A DNA stretch of 64,000 bases from Flavobacteriales bacterium (GCA_029251405.1 JAQXDK010000041.1:1-64000); one strand, 5' to 3'; counted from the first letter of the stretch, positions 27,060 through 34,865 are shown. Program-made: numbers and translations. Notes: a model not told the origin generated them from the letters alone.

Positions 27060-28417
27060 TTAGTAGTTAAACTATTAATAAATTCTGGTATTAATTTATT
27101 TTTGATTTCTTTAACTCCTTGTTGATATGCATTTTTATCTGCTTTATTGAAGTCTAACTGAATGCCTTTTATTTGATCTATATTCTTGCTAAATATTGAT
27201 CTACTGCTTAAATCTTTTACACCAATACTCATATTTAGAAATGAGACGAACATCCGTTGCCCATTTATGTGCCTACCTTTTTCAGTTCTAGAATTAATAG
27301 TCATAATTAAATCTGCATTGTGTTTATTTTGAACGGTAGAAAATCCTGAATTATGAAGTTCAGACTCTACAGCAAATTGAAGCACGTTATTATTATTTAA
27401 TTCTCCGTGATGTTTTTCTGTAGAATTAACAAATATTTTAGGTGTACTTAAATAAATAGGTACTTCAATTTTCTTAGGTTTTATATTTTTAAAAACATCT
27501 TTTATTAATTCACTAGAGGATGTTTCTTCCAGCCAGTTTTGAAAATCTATTATCACTTCAATTTTATGGAGTTTATTTAGATTTTTGAATTTCATAATAT
27601 TTGCGGTTAAAACACCTTCAAAATCAGTCTTCTCTGAAAATTTATTTATCTCTAAACTACTTGAGTTTATTTGTAAAGGAATGTCAGGCTCTTTTTCATT
27701 ATTATGTTCAACTATAAATTTCAAACTAAATGGATTTTCCCCAATAGTAAACAGGTTTTCTTGTTTTAAACTTCTAATTTGGTATTTGTCAAGATAAGCT
27801 CGAAATTGAGTGATAATTTCGCTTAGTAAATTAACTTCTTCACCATTAATTTTGGTGAATAAAGGTTCGTTGAGATAAGGTTCTAGTATGTTTAATGCCG
27901 ATACAAAATATATATACTGATTTTTATGGCTTGTTGAATTGGATATTGCTTTTTGTAAAAAAAACTTTGATTCATTTACAGCTTCTTTTGTTTTAGCAAT
28001 TTTAATTTCTTTGTACAAAGATTTATTTAGGCGATAATACACCCAATATTCGTTGTTATTAGTGAAAGAATTTACTAACTCATATCCTTCTATAACATCA
28101 TCAGCTTTAATCTCAATAACTGACTTAATATCTTGTTTGAAATCTAAATCTCTTTCCATTTTTAATAGAAATGATTGAGAAGAAATACTAACCTTAATTT
28201 GAGAAATCAGGTTTTGAAGTGCATTTTTTTGTGCTACTTTAATAAAATCTGTCGGATTTAACTTTTTGTCAGCTACTCCAATTCCAATATAATATGTTTG
28301 AGAAATTGGGAATTCTTTAATCCATAAAGGAAGTATCTCAGTTTTATCAGCAATTTTTTTTTGGGTAGAACAAGAATTAAGAAGTATTAAAATAAGAAAA
28401 AAATATACTCTATTCAT
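27056..28417 (-). CDS. LPP20-like lipoprotein
   Basis: 453 residues with lipobox L-N-S-C at about residue 16. The first domain (about 30-150) has W-I-K-E-F-P then Y-Y-I-G-I-G-V-A and A-Q-K-N-A-L-Q-N-L, the pattern of LPP20/FlgP-type lipoproteins. A middle beta-rich region and a C-terminal domain (about 330-450) with A-D-L-I-M-T-I-N-S-R-T-E resemble periplasmic domains that partner CsgG/FlgO-like proteins. It overlaps the upstream CsgG-like gene by 4 bp, so the two proteins are made together and probably form one envelope assembly. Confidence 0.65.
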   Translation of the reverse strand: MNRVYFFLILILLNSCSTQKKIADKTEILPLWIKEFPISQTYYIGIGVADKKLNPTDFIKVAQKNALQNLISQIKVSISSQSFLLKMERDLDFKQDIKSVIEIKADDVIEGYELVNSFTNNNEYWVYYRLNKSLYKEIKIAKTKEAVNESKFFLQKAISNSTSHKNQYIYFVSALNILEPYLNEPLFTKINGEEVNLLSEIITQFRAYLDKYQIRSLKQENLFTIGENPFSLKFIVEHNNEKEPDIPLQINSSSLEINKFSEKTDFEGVLTANIMKFKNLNKLHKIEVIIDFQNWLEETSSSELIKDVFKNIKPKKIEVPIYLSTPKIFVNSTEKHHGELNNNNVLQFAVESELHNSGFSTVQNKHNADLIMTINSRTEKGRHINGQRMFVSFLNMSIGVKDLSSRSIFSKNIDQIKGIQLDFNKADKNAYQQGVKEIKNKLIPEFINSLTTN

Positions 28418-29799
28418 TCCTCCGGATTGTAATTATTGATTTGATTGCTTACTTTTTTAGCGATACTTTTATAAAGGATATTCGACATTTGATCTGTAGA
28501 TAGTAAGTTTTTTTTACTTTTAAAAAGTGTGTTAAGTGATCTTTTTTCGGATCTTGAATCGCTTATAAAATCTGATGAATATTTTTTTGTTTGTGATTTC
28601 CAATTACCAGGATAAATATTTTTGTTATTGTAGTTAGATTCTGCAAAATGAACTTTATCTCTTTTGTTAAGATTAATAAGCTTAGTATATAAAATCTCTC
28701 CACTTTCAGTCGATGTTAATTGATAATGAAAACCAATATCGACGCTAGAATTCCCTTGGCATATATTGTATTTTATTTTTTCATAGATTGTATCATAGTA
28801 CTTTTTATTATCTGAGTCGAATTTTTTTACTCTTTTCATTAACCAACCTTTGGTAACTGTTTTTTCAATTGGATTGTATTTTTTGGTATAACTAACTACT
28901 TTTCCCGAAATAACTGCTTTGGCCCCAATTAACTTACCTGCTTGTGCGCTAGTTCCTTCAGCAACATGGCCGCTTAAACCAAGAATTTGCTCATTAATGA
29001 TGGTATTTGTTAATTTCCGATCTACTAATTTTACAAAAGGGTTGTTAAGTTTCATTAATTCTTCAGTAACCATAGCAGAAACAGCAGATTCAACCCCGTA
29101 ATGGTACGTAGCATTTTCGAATTTTAATATTGCAATGGTGATTAATCCTGCTTCCAATGCCATGTTTTTTCGATCGTTACATTCTTTATAGTTTAAAGGT
29201 ATTTTATCGTACTGATAGTATGCAGCTCTAAATTTTTCAAGTTCTAATAATTTATTTCCATTTCTATATATAGGTTCGAAAGTCGCAATGTCTTTCATGT
29301 TGTTAACATCCTTATAGTTTGGTTTTAATTTACTGATTTCTTTAAATAAGGATTCAGAATTAGAAAAATCTTCATTGTCGAGAAGTTTTACAGCCTTGTT
29401 ATAGGATGTTTCTACATATTCATCTACTAATAGGTTGTAATCCGTTGTATACTTTTGAGGTATGTCGATATCAATGGAGTAATTTTTTAATTTTTGGTTT
29501 AATAAAATAGCTTTTCTATATAGATAAATTGCTTCTCTCTTTTTACCAAAACTTTTATTTTTAAAAAAATCATCTAAATAAATATCAACCTGTTTATTTC
29601 CAGCAAATTGTAATCCTTCTTTGGCCTTTAAAAAGTTTCTTTTTTTATTTAATGCTTTGAAGTATTGAGAACAAGCGTCTATATATAATTCTTGGTTGGA
29701 ATATTTATCTCCTTTTTTTGTTAAGTGCTTGGGAGTTTCACAGCTATTTAAAAAAAATAGTAGAATAGGTAAACAAAATGTAATTAATGTTATTCTCAT
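28414..29799 (-). CDS. CsgG-like lipoprotein with N-terminal TPR-like region
   Basis: 461 residues, lipobox L-N-S-C near residue 20. Residues about 30-200 form helical TPR-like repeats (Y-I-D-A-C-S-Q-Y-F-K-A-L, Y-L-Y-R-K-A-I-L-L). Residues about 220-300 match the CsgG/FlgO nucleotide-like fold: L-V-D-R-K-L-T-N-T-I-I-N-E-Q, then A-Q-A-G-K-L-I-G-A-K-A-V-I-S-G-K-V. CsgG proteins secrete curli; relatives activate penicillin-binding proteins or support flagella. With no curli genes nearby, an envelope-assembly role is more likely than curli export. Followed by the LPP20-like gene with ATGA overlap. Confidence 0.65.
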   Translation of the reverse strand: MRITLITFCLPILLFFLNSCETPKHLTKKGDKYSNQELYIDACSQYFKALNKKRNFLKAKEGLQFAGNKQVDIYLDDFFKNKSFGKKREAIYLYRKAILLNQKLKNYSIDIDIPQKYTTDYNLLVDEYVETSYNKAVKLLDNEDFSNSESLFKEISKLKPNYKDVNNMKDIATFEPIYRNGNKLLELEKFRAAYYQYDKIPLNYKECNDRKNMALEAGLITIAILKFENATYHYGVESAVSAMVTEELMKLNNPFVKLVDRKLTNTIINEQILGLSGHVAEGTSAQAGKLIGAKAVISGKVVSYTKKYNPIEKTVTKGWLMKRVKKFDSDNKKYYDTIYEKIKYNICQGNSSVDIGFHYQLTSTESGEILYTKLINLNKRDKVHFAESNYNNKNIYPGNWKSQTKKYSSDFISDSRSEKRSLNTLFKSKKNLLSTDQMSNILYKSIAKKVSNQINNYNPEE

Positions 29800-29864
29800 A
29801 GAATAAAAATAGTTTATTTACTACAATTTAAGGTCATAAAGGAAAAATTAAATTTAGGTTAAAT

Positions 29865-30060
29865 TTAATTGCTTGAAAGTAATTTTTTGATGCCCCAGAT
29901 TATTAAAAATAATATTGTTTTTTCTGGATGTTTTTCAATTTATTCAATAGATGATGCTTCAGCAAGGGTTTCATTTTTACACGAAAAAACTCCAATAAAT
30001 AAGTCCTGCAAAAATGATTAATAAAAGTGTAGAAAGTTTTTTTAACAACTTTAGTATCAA
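29865..30060 (-). pseudogene. Degraded small membrane-protein gene
   Basis: This lies in the 331-bp space between the CsgG-like gene and the photolyase. On the minus strand a frame from TTG 30060 encodes a basic start and a hydrophobic helix (L-L-L-I-I-F-A-G-L-I-Y-W), and a second frame continues S-C-K-N-E-T-L-A-E-A-S-S-I-E, a TAA at 29942-29940, then I-E-K-H-P-E-K-T-I-L-F-L-I-I-W-G-I-K-K to a stop at 29865. Removing one T from a six-T run and reading the TAA as CAA would give one two-helix protein of about 64 residues. I infer a broken gene; chance is not excluded. The remaining bases up to 30130 show nothing. Confidence 0.35.
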
Positions 30061-30130
30061 ATGAGTTATCAACTAAAGATATAAGTGTTATTTAATTTAA
30101 TAATAAACAGTAAAAGTTATATGAAAATTG

Positions 30131-31417
30131 TTAAACAAGAACAGAATTGATTCCTTCTTTATAGGTTTCAATTGCCCTTTGTCTAGCCATCGGGTGCTCT
30201 ACCATTGGTTGAGGATATGAAAATTCATTCAATTCAGGAATCCATTTATTAATATATTGATTCTTATTATCAAATTTTTTTATTTGCTCTGAAGGGTTGA
30301 ATACTCTAAAATAGGGTGCAGCATCACAACCAGTTCCAGCGCTCCATTGCCAGTTTCCGTTATTTGAAGCTAACTCATAATCAAGAAGTTTTTCAGCAAA
30401 ATAAGCTTCTCCCCATCTCCAGTCAATAAGTAGATGTTTACATAAGAAACTTGCTGTAACCATTCTAACTCTATTGTGCATAAAACCAGTAGCATTCAGT
30501 TCTCTCATACCAGCATCCACTAATGGATAACCAGTTTTACCTTCACACCATTTTTTGAATTCATCTTCTTTATTTCTCCACTGAATTCCATCGTATTTTG
30601 CTCTAAAATTCTCTTTAACAACCTTAGGGAAATGCCATAGTATTTGCATGAAAAATTCTCTCCATATTAACTCACTTAGGTAAGTGCTGTTAACATCTTT
30701 TACGTTTTCAACTATTTCTCTTATGCTAACAGTTCCAAACCTTAAGTGGGGACCTATTTTAGATGTACTATCTAAGGAGGGGAAGTTTCTAGTTTCATCA
30801 TATTTAGCAACTACTTTTAAGTCAAAATCAGGAACTTTTATAGTAGACTCTTCAAACCCCAAATCCTCCATACTTGGAAAGGTGTAATTAGATTTAACTA
30901 AATTTTTTAACTCAGGGTTTTTATAAATAATATTCTTAGTAGATCTAAATTTTTCTAGCCATTTGTTTTTAAAAGGAGTGAACACGGTATAGGGCAATCC
31001 GTCTTTTTTGACTACTTCGTTTTGTTCAAAAACCACTTGGTCTTTATAAGATTTTAACTGTCCTCCAAAATCTTTTAATAATTCAAATATTGAAGAATCT
31101 CTTTCAAGTGCATAAGGTTCGTAGTCTCTATTGATGTATACATTATTTACGCGGTTGTTGTAAAGTATCTCCGTAAATATTTTGTATGGATCACCATAAA
31201 ATATTTTGAGAGAGCTACCGTGTTTTTTTAATTCGACATTAATACTGTTTAACTGTTGGTATATAAAAGTTATTCTTGCATCATTGTAGGGAAGTTCTTC
31301 CACAATATTGTCATCAAAAATAAAAATGGGTTGAATATTTTTTCCATTTATTAGTGCATTATATAATGCAGTGTTATCATTTATTCTTAAATCTCTTCTA
31401 AACCAAAATATATCCAT
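30131..31417 (-). CDS. phrB: Deoxyribodipyrimidine photolyase / cryptochrome family
   Basis: 428 residues. N-terminal antenna-chromophore domain beginning W-F-R-R-D-L-R (5-11), and C-terminal FAD domain with L-S-E-L-I-W-R-E-F, G-K-T-G-Y-P-L-V-D-A-G-M-R-E-L, H-N-R-V-R-M, and N-N-G-N-W-Q-W-S-A-G-T-G-C-D-A-A-P-Y-F-R. These are standard for light-driven repair of cyclobutane pyrimidine dimers. It is the last gene of a five-gene operon whose other members make or handle pterins; the folate/pterin antenna used by many photolyases gives a direct reason for that linkage. A pure photoreceptor role cannot be excluded. Confidence 0.92.
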   Translation of the reverse strand: MDIFWFRRDLRINDNTALYNALINGKNIQPIFIFDDNIVEELPYNDARITFIYQQLNSINVELKKHGSSLKIFYGDPYKIFTEILYNNRVNNVYINRDYEPYALERDSSIFELLKDFGGQLKSYKDQVVFEQNEVVKKDGLPYTVFTPFKNKWLEKFRSTKNIIYKNPELKNLVKSNYTFPSMEDLGFEESTIKVPDFDLKVVAKYDETRNFPSLDSTSKIGPHLRFGTVSIREIVENVKDVNSTYLSELIWREFFMQILWHFPKVVKENFRAKYDGIQWRNKEDEFKKWCEGKTGYPLVDAGMRELNATGFMHNRVRMVTASFLCKHLLIDWRWGEAYFAEKLLDYELASNNGNWQWSAGTGCDAAPYFRVFNPSEQIKKFDNKNQYINKWIPELNEFSYPQPMVEHPMARQRAIETYKEGINSVLV

Positions 31418-31419
31418 AT

Positions 31420-32094
31420 TTAAACTTTTAATGTAGACATTCCTCCATCAACATGTAGAATCTGCCCGGTTATGTTATTGTTTTCAAGTAAAAAAACAGC
31501 AGTATTAGCTACATCATCAACTGAATTAATTCTTTTACTTGGATGTCTTTCATCCGATCTTTTAATAGCTTCTTCGTTTCTAAGAATCCCTTCTGCAAGC
31601 GGTGTGTTTGTTAATGTTGGAGCTATACAGTTTACTCTTATTTTGCCAGCAAATTCCGCTGCTAATGATTTTGTTAATCCTTCAACAGCACCTTTTGCCG
31701 CAGCTATGGAAGCATGAAATGGCATACCTTGGGATACAGCGACGGTACTAAATAAAGTAATGGAAGCATTTTCAGATTTAGTTAAATTTCTTTGGTATTT
31801 TTTTATGATGCTAACAGCTCCCATGAAATTCACATTAAAATCATTCAAAAAATCTTCTTCTTTTAAAGATCTAAAAGGTTTTAAATTAATTGTCCCTGGA
31901 CAATATATTATGGATGATAAATCTTCTATATCTGGAAATTCTGCATTTTTCACATCTAGATTGTAATAAATATGATTGCTGTTAGTGGAGCTGATTTCAT
32001 TTCTACTAAAAATTATACAATCACTATTTTCTAAAAGTTCTGAAATTCGTTTTCCAATCCCTTTTGTTCCTCCTACAATTAAAGTTTTACTCAT
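31420..32094 (-). CDS. Atypical short-chain dehydrogenase/reductase lacking the catalytic Tyr
   Basis: 224 residues with the Rossmann glycine motif G-G-T-K-G-I-G (8-14) and C-terminal H-V-D-G-G. The active-site stretch reads M-P-F-H-A-S-I-A-A-A-K: the lysine of Y-x-x-x-K is present but the tyrosine position is isoleucine (codon ATA on the minus strand near 31706). The protein therefore may not be a classical reductase. Its place between SRPBCC and photolyase, 2 bp from the latter and overlapping the former by 8 bp, suggests a pteridine-related task, comparable by position to sepiapterin or pteridine reductases. Confidence 0.85.
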   Translation of the reverse strand: MSKTLIVGGTKGIGKRISELLENSDCIIFSRNEISSTNSNHIYYNLDVKNAEFPDIEDLSSIIYCPGTINLKPFRSLKEEDFLNDFNVNFMGAVSIIKKYQRNLTKSENASITLFSTVAVSQGMPFHASIAAAKGAVEGLTKSLAAEFAGKIRVNCIAPTLTNTPLAEGILRNEEAIKRSDERHPSKRINSVDDVANTAVFLLENNNITGQILHVDGGMSTLKV

Positions 32095-32569
32095 TATTAA
32101 ATTTTTCTTCTATTATTTTTATGCGGTAATTAAATATTTTTTTCAGTTGGGGTTTTACTAAAATTGGCACGAAAAGTCTTCCTAAAAAACCAAATGGAAC
32201 TTTAAAAGATACTTTATCAGTCATTTCAACTTGATCGCCAGATTTTAAAAAAAGATGCTCATGGTGCCACATGGTGTAGGGTCCAAACCTTTGTTCATCA
32301 ACAAAAAACATTTTATCATTGATGTGTGTTATTTCGGTAACCCAATTTAAATTGATGCCAAACAAAGGGGAAACTTTATAAGAGATGATTTGACCTACGT
32401 ACATTTCATCAGCTGTTTCAGATGTAATATTGAATCCCATTTTTGCAGGAGTAATTTTACTTAGGTTTTTTGGGTTAGAGAAAAAATTCCAAGCCTCGTC
32501 TAAAGACATTTTAACGTTTTGTTTTACTTTAAGAGTATAAATCCCTGAATGTTGGCTGAAACTTATCAT
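32087..32569 (-). CDS. SRPBCC family ligand-binding protein
   Basis: 160 residues forming the helix-grip START-like fold: initial beta-strand with L-K-V-K-Q-N-V-K-M-S, A-W-N-F-F-S-N-P-K-N-L near residue 28, T-P-A-K-M-G-F, and a C-terminal amphipathic helix. SRPBCC proteins bind hydrophobic or aromatic small molecules; some are cyclases. In this operon the natural guess is a pterin or flavin-related ligand, but no residue proves it. It overlaps folE by 4 bp and the SDR by 8 bp. Confidence 0.82.
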   Translation of the reverse strand: MISFSQHSGIYTLKVKQNVKMSLDEAWNFFSNPKNLSKITPAKMGFNITSETADEMYVGQIISYKVSPLFGINLNWVTEITHINDKMFFVDEQRFGPYTMWHHEHLFLKSGDQVEMTDKVSFKVPFGFLGRLFVPILVKPQLKKIFNYRIKIIEEKFNNE

Positions 32570-33258
32570 GAAGTCAAATAATGAAGAAATTCTTTTTTAG
32601 TAGATTCGGTTTTAAAAGCTCCTGAATAATAAGAAGTTGTTGTTGTTGAAGTATCGTCTTTAATTCCTCTGGAGGACACACATAAATGTTTTGCGTCTAT
32701 TACAACAGCAACATCTTCTGTATCCAATATTTCTTTAAGTTCGTTACCAATCTGGTTGGTAAGTCTCTCCTGAACTTGTGGTCTTTTTGCAAAATATTGA
32801 ACAATTCTATTAATTTTTGATAGCCCAATTACTTTTCCTGAAGAAATGTAGGATACGTGTGCTTTACCAATAATTGGGACAAAATGGTGCTCGCAATTTG
32901 AATAAAACGTTATGTTTTTCTCAACTAACATTTCATTGTATTGATATTTATTGTCAAACAAGGCAATTTTAGGCTTGTTTTTAGGATCTAAGCCATTGAA
33001 TATTTCCTCAACATACATTTTAGCAACTCTTTTAGGTGTACCTTTTAACGAGTCGTCAGTCAAGTCTAAACCTAAGGTTTGCATAATCCCCTTAAAATGT
33101 TGGGCAATAATTTCTTTTTTTTCGTTGTCAGAGATATCAAACGCGTCATCTCTTAAAGGAGTGTCATAGGATGTACTAACATGTTCATCACCAATCTCAT
33201 CATAATTATAATCTATGGATTCATCCTGGGTAAACAACAATGTTTCTTTCAGTTTCAT
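32566..33258 (-). CDS. folE: GTP cyclohydrolase I
   Basis: 230 residues. It converts GTP to 7,8-dihydroneopterin triphosphate, first step of folate and tetrahydrobiopterin synthesis. Zinc ligands are seen in S-N-C-E-H-H-F (about 120-126) and H-L-C-V-S-S-R-G (about 191-198); the substrate-contact G-L-S-K-I-N-R-I-V is intact. An acidic N-terminal extension of about 45 residues precedes the core. It starts 38 bp inside the upstream PTPS gene and overlaps the SRPBCC gene by 4 bp, showing tight coupling. Confidence 0.95.
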   Translation of the reverse strand: MKLKETLLFTQDESIDYNYDEIGDEHVSTSYDTPLRDDAFDISDNEKKEIIAQHFKGIMQTLGLDLTDDSLKGTPKRVAKMYVEEIFNGLDPKNKPKIALFDNKYQYNEMLVEKNITFYSNCEHHFVPIIGKAHVSYISSGKVIGLSKINRIVQYFAKRPQVQERLTNQIGNELKEILDTEDVAVVIDAKHLCVSSRGIKDDTSTTTTSYYSGAFKTESTKKEFLHYLTS

Positions 33259-33643
33259 AAAGTTTAATTTTTAGTTCGAATTTTGAGTCAAGTTTATTTC
33301 TGAGTCTATTGTAAATAACTTTTGAAATATTTTCTGCAGTTGGATTTAATGCTTTAAAATCATCCACATCAAGGTTCAAATTTTTGTGATCGTATCGATC
33401 TAAAATTTCACTTTTGATGGTGTCTGATAATACTTTCATATCAATTAAATATCCGCTTTCTTCATCAGTGTAACCGGTTACTGTAACTTCAAGATCGTAA
33501 TTGTGTCCATGAAAGTTAGGGTTGTTACATTTACCGTAGAATGAAAGATTTTTTTCTTTTGTCCAATTAGGGTTATTAAGCCTATGGGCAGAATTAAAAT
33601 GTTCTTTTCTTATTACAGAGGTTTTATTCATTTTGTTTATCAT
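33221..33643 (-). CDS. 6-pyruvoyl-tetrahydropterin synthase family (PTPS/QueD)
   Basis: 140 residues; start ATG 33643 or Met5 at 33631. Zinc histidines appear in F-N-S-A-H-R and H-G-H-N-Y, the catalytic cysteine in Y-G-K-C-N-N-P-N, and the substrate glutamate in Y-E-T-E-R-N-I-V-V-Y. The C-N-N-P form and the E-T-x-N-N-like end resemble eukaryotic-type PTPS more than QueD, and the partner genes (folE, SDR) fit a tetrahydropterin rather than a queuosine pathway. First gene of the photolyase operon, directly behind a good promoter. Confidence 0.88.
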   Translation of the reverse strand: MINKMNKTSVIRKEHFNSAHRLNNPNWTKEKNLSFYGKCNNPNFHGHNYDLEVTVTGYTDEESGYLIDMKVLSDTIKSEILDRYDHKNLNLDVDDFKALNPTAENISKVIYNRLRNKLDSKFELKIKLYETERNIVVYPG

Positions 33644-33651
33644 TTACGTTT

Positions 33652-33684
33652 CAAACTTAAACAAAAATGTTTAACATTTCCAAA
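33652..33684 (-). promoter_or_regulatory. Promoter of the PTPS-folE-SRPBCC-SDR-photolyase operon
   Basis: On the minus strand TTTG (33684-33681) is followed after 21 bp by TAAGTTTG (33659-33652), a full match to both Bacteroidota promoter boxes. The -7 box ends eight bases before the ATG at 33643. Confidence 0.6.
33665..33679. promoter_or_regulatory. Palindrome in the promoter spacer, candidate operator
   Basis: AAATGTT-T-AACATTT, seven-base arms around one base, lies wholly between the -33 and -7 boxes of the operon promoter. Two more AACATT-containing half-sites follow at 33691-33700 and about 33705-33713. MerR-type activators bind dyads in this position, so a MerR/LitR-like light or B12 regulator is a reasonable candidate; no such gene lies in the window. 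Confidence 0.45.
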
Positions 33685-33727
33685 TAATCATTAAACATTT
33701 TTAAAAAAACATTAATAATTTTCTTTC

Positions 33728-33735
33728 TATCTTCG
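33728..33735 (+). promoter_or_regulatory. Tentative -7 element for pnuC
   Basis: TATCTTCG matches TAnnTTTG at seven of eight positions, 18 bases before the TTG start at 33754. The same TTCG variant precedes ubiE. Confidence 0.35.
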
Positions 33736-33753
33736 TTTAAATACCTAAAAATA

Positions 33754-34344
33754 TTGGATTTTTATTTAGAAATTATAGCAGTTTTAACTGGGGTTTTCAG
33801 TGTTTGGTTAGCTAAAAAAGAAAATATTTATCTCTATCCTGTCGGAATATTTAGTGTTGTAGCCTGGCTTTATTTATGTTGGGTTGGACAAATATACAGT
33901 CAAGCAATAATCAATCTCTTTTTTTTCATTATGAACGTTTATGGTTGGTATAATTGGAATAGAAAAGATGATAATAACAATAAGGAAATTCGCATAAAAT
34001 TTAATTCACTTAAAGAAAATTTCTTTTACACAATTATTGCTTTGTTATTAACCTTTATAATTTTTAAAATTCTTTCAAATACAGAAGTTGATAACTACAA
34101 TCATTATTATATTTTGATAGAATCTTTTATCACCTCTCTAAATTTCATTGCCATGTGGCTAATGGCTTGGAAAAGAGTTGATAATTGGGTGCTATGGATA
34201 ATAGGTGATTTTTTTTGTATCCCTTTATATTTTTTTAAAGGCTACTACATAAGTACTGCGCAATTTTTAATATTTATTATTATTGCGTTTTTGGGTTATT
34301 TTGAATGGAAGAAAAAAGCATTAAAAAGTCAAAACATATTGTAA
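33754..34344 (+). CDS. pnuC: PnuC family vitamin transporter
   Basis: 196 residues, TTG start, seven hydrophobic segments. The family motif M-N-V-Y-G-W-Y-N-W near residue 63 and the later W-V-L-W-I-I-G-D are characteristic. PnuC proteins carry nicotinamide riboside by facilitated diffusion, with a kinase trapping the product; the PnuT branch in Bacteroidota is predicted to carry thiamine. Here a NadR-type kinase overlaps the gene by 40 bp, which fits nicotinamide riboside, while the adjacent TPP riboswitch fits thiamine. Substrate left open. Confidence 0.88.
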   Translation: MDFYLEIIAVLTGVFSVWLAKKENIYLYPVGIFSVVAWLYLCWVGQIYSQAIINLFFFIMNVYGWYNWNRKDDNNNKEIRIKFNSLKENFFYTIIALLLTFIIFKILSNTEVDNYNHYYILIESFITSLNFIAMWLMAWKRVDNWVLWIIGDFFCIPLYFFKGYYISTAQFLIFIIIAFLGYFEWKKKALKSQNIL

Positions 34345-34844
34345 TCTCTGGACCGGAATCTTCTGGAAAGACAACGTTGTTCGAACAGTTGAGTAATACC
34401 AATAATTGCTATTTTGTTCCAGAGCATTCAAGAATTTATCTTAATGGTATAAATCGCAAGTATAACTATTTAGATATATTAGAAATTGCAAAATTCCAAG
34501 TAAATAAATTAAATTTAATTAGTAAAAAAGAGCAATTAATTATTTCTGATACGGATCTTTTGACATTGCTCATTTGGTGTGAATTCAAATACAAAAAATG
34601 CCATCAGTATATTCAAGATCAACTTTTAAATAATCTTCCAGATCTATATTTGTTATGCAATTCTGATATTCCTTGGGAATATGACGAACAAAGAGAAAAT
34701 CCAGATGACAGACAAGATTTATTTAATATTCACTTAGAAAAAATTAAGAGCTTAGGTGTGAACTATATAATATTAGAAGGAAGTGAAATAGAAAGATTAA
34801 ACAATGCAAAAAAAATACTTAGTGGTTTTGTATTTAAAAAATAA
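34305..34844 (+). CDS. NadR-like P-loop kinase (ribosylnicotinamide kinase domain)
   Basis: 179 residues, equal to the kinase half of NadR without the adenylyltransferase domain. Walker A is G-P-E-S-S-G-K-T-T (about 16-24); F-V-P-E-H-S-R near 38 and the later D-I-P-W-E-Y-D-E-Q-R-E with D-R-Q are as in the NadR kinase domain. It would phosphorylate the vitamin imported by PnuC and so trap it. The ATG is 40 bp inside pnuC, so the two are co-translated. Substrate could be nicotinamide riboside or thiamine. Confidence 0.8.
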   Translation: MEEKSIKKSKHIVISGPESSGKTTLFEQLSNTNNCYFVPEHSRIYLNGINRKYNYLDILEIAKFQVNKLNLISKKEQLIISDTDLLTLLIWCEFKYKKCHQYIQDQLLNNLPDLYLLCNSDIPWEYDEQRENPDDRQDLFNIHLEKIKSLGVNYIILEGSEIERLNNAKKILSGFVFKK

Positions 34845-34856
34845 CTATTAGTTTTG
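34827..34856 (+). promoter_or_regulatory. Promoter of the TPP-riboswitch transcript
   Basis: TTTG (34827-34830), 18-bp spacer, TAGTTTTG (34849-34856), both full matches. It lies across the end of the kinase gene; transcription would start near 34862, immediately before the riboswitch. Confidence 0.6.
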
Positions 34857-34865
34857 TGACTCTCA

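Noticed and set aside
29890-30021. Plus-strand ATG frame of 43 codons in the intergenic gap
   Set aside because: No recognisable motif, and the opposite strand gives a better membrane-protein reading of the same bases.
33665-33679. The palindrome as a transcription terminator
   Set aside because: It sits between -33 and -7 boxes of divergent genes and the arms are A+T-rich and short, a poor terminator.
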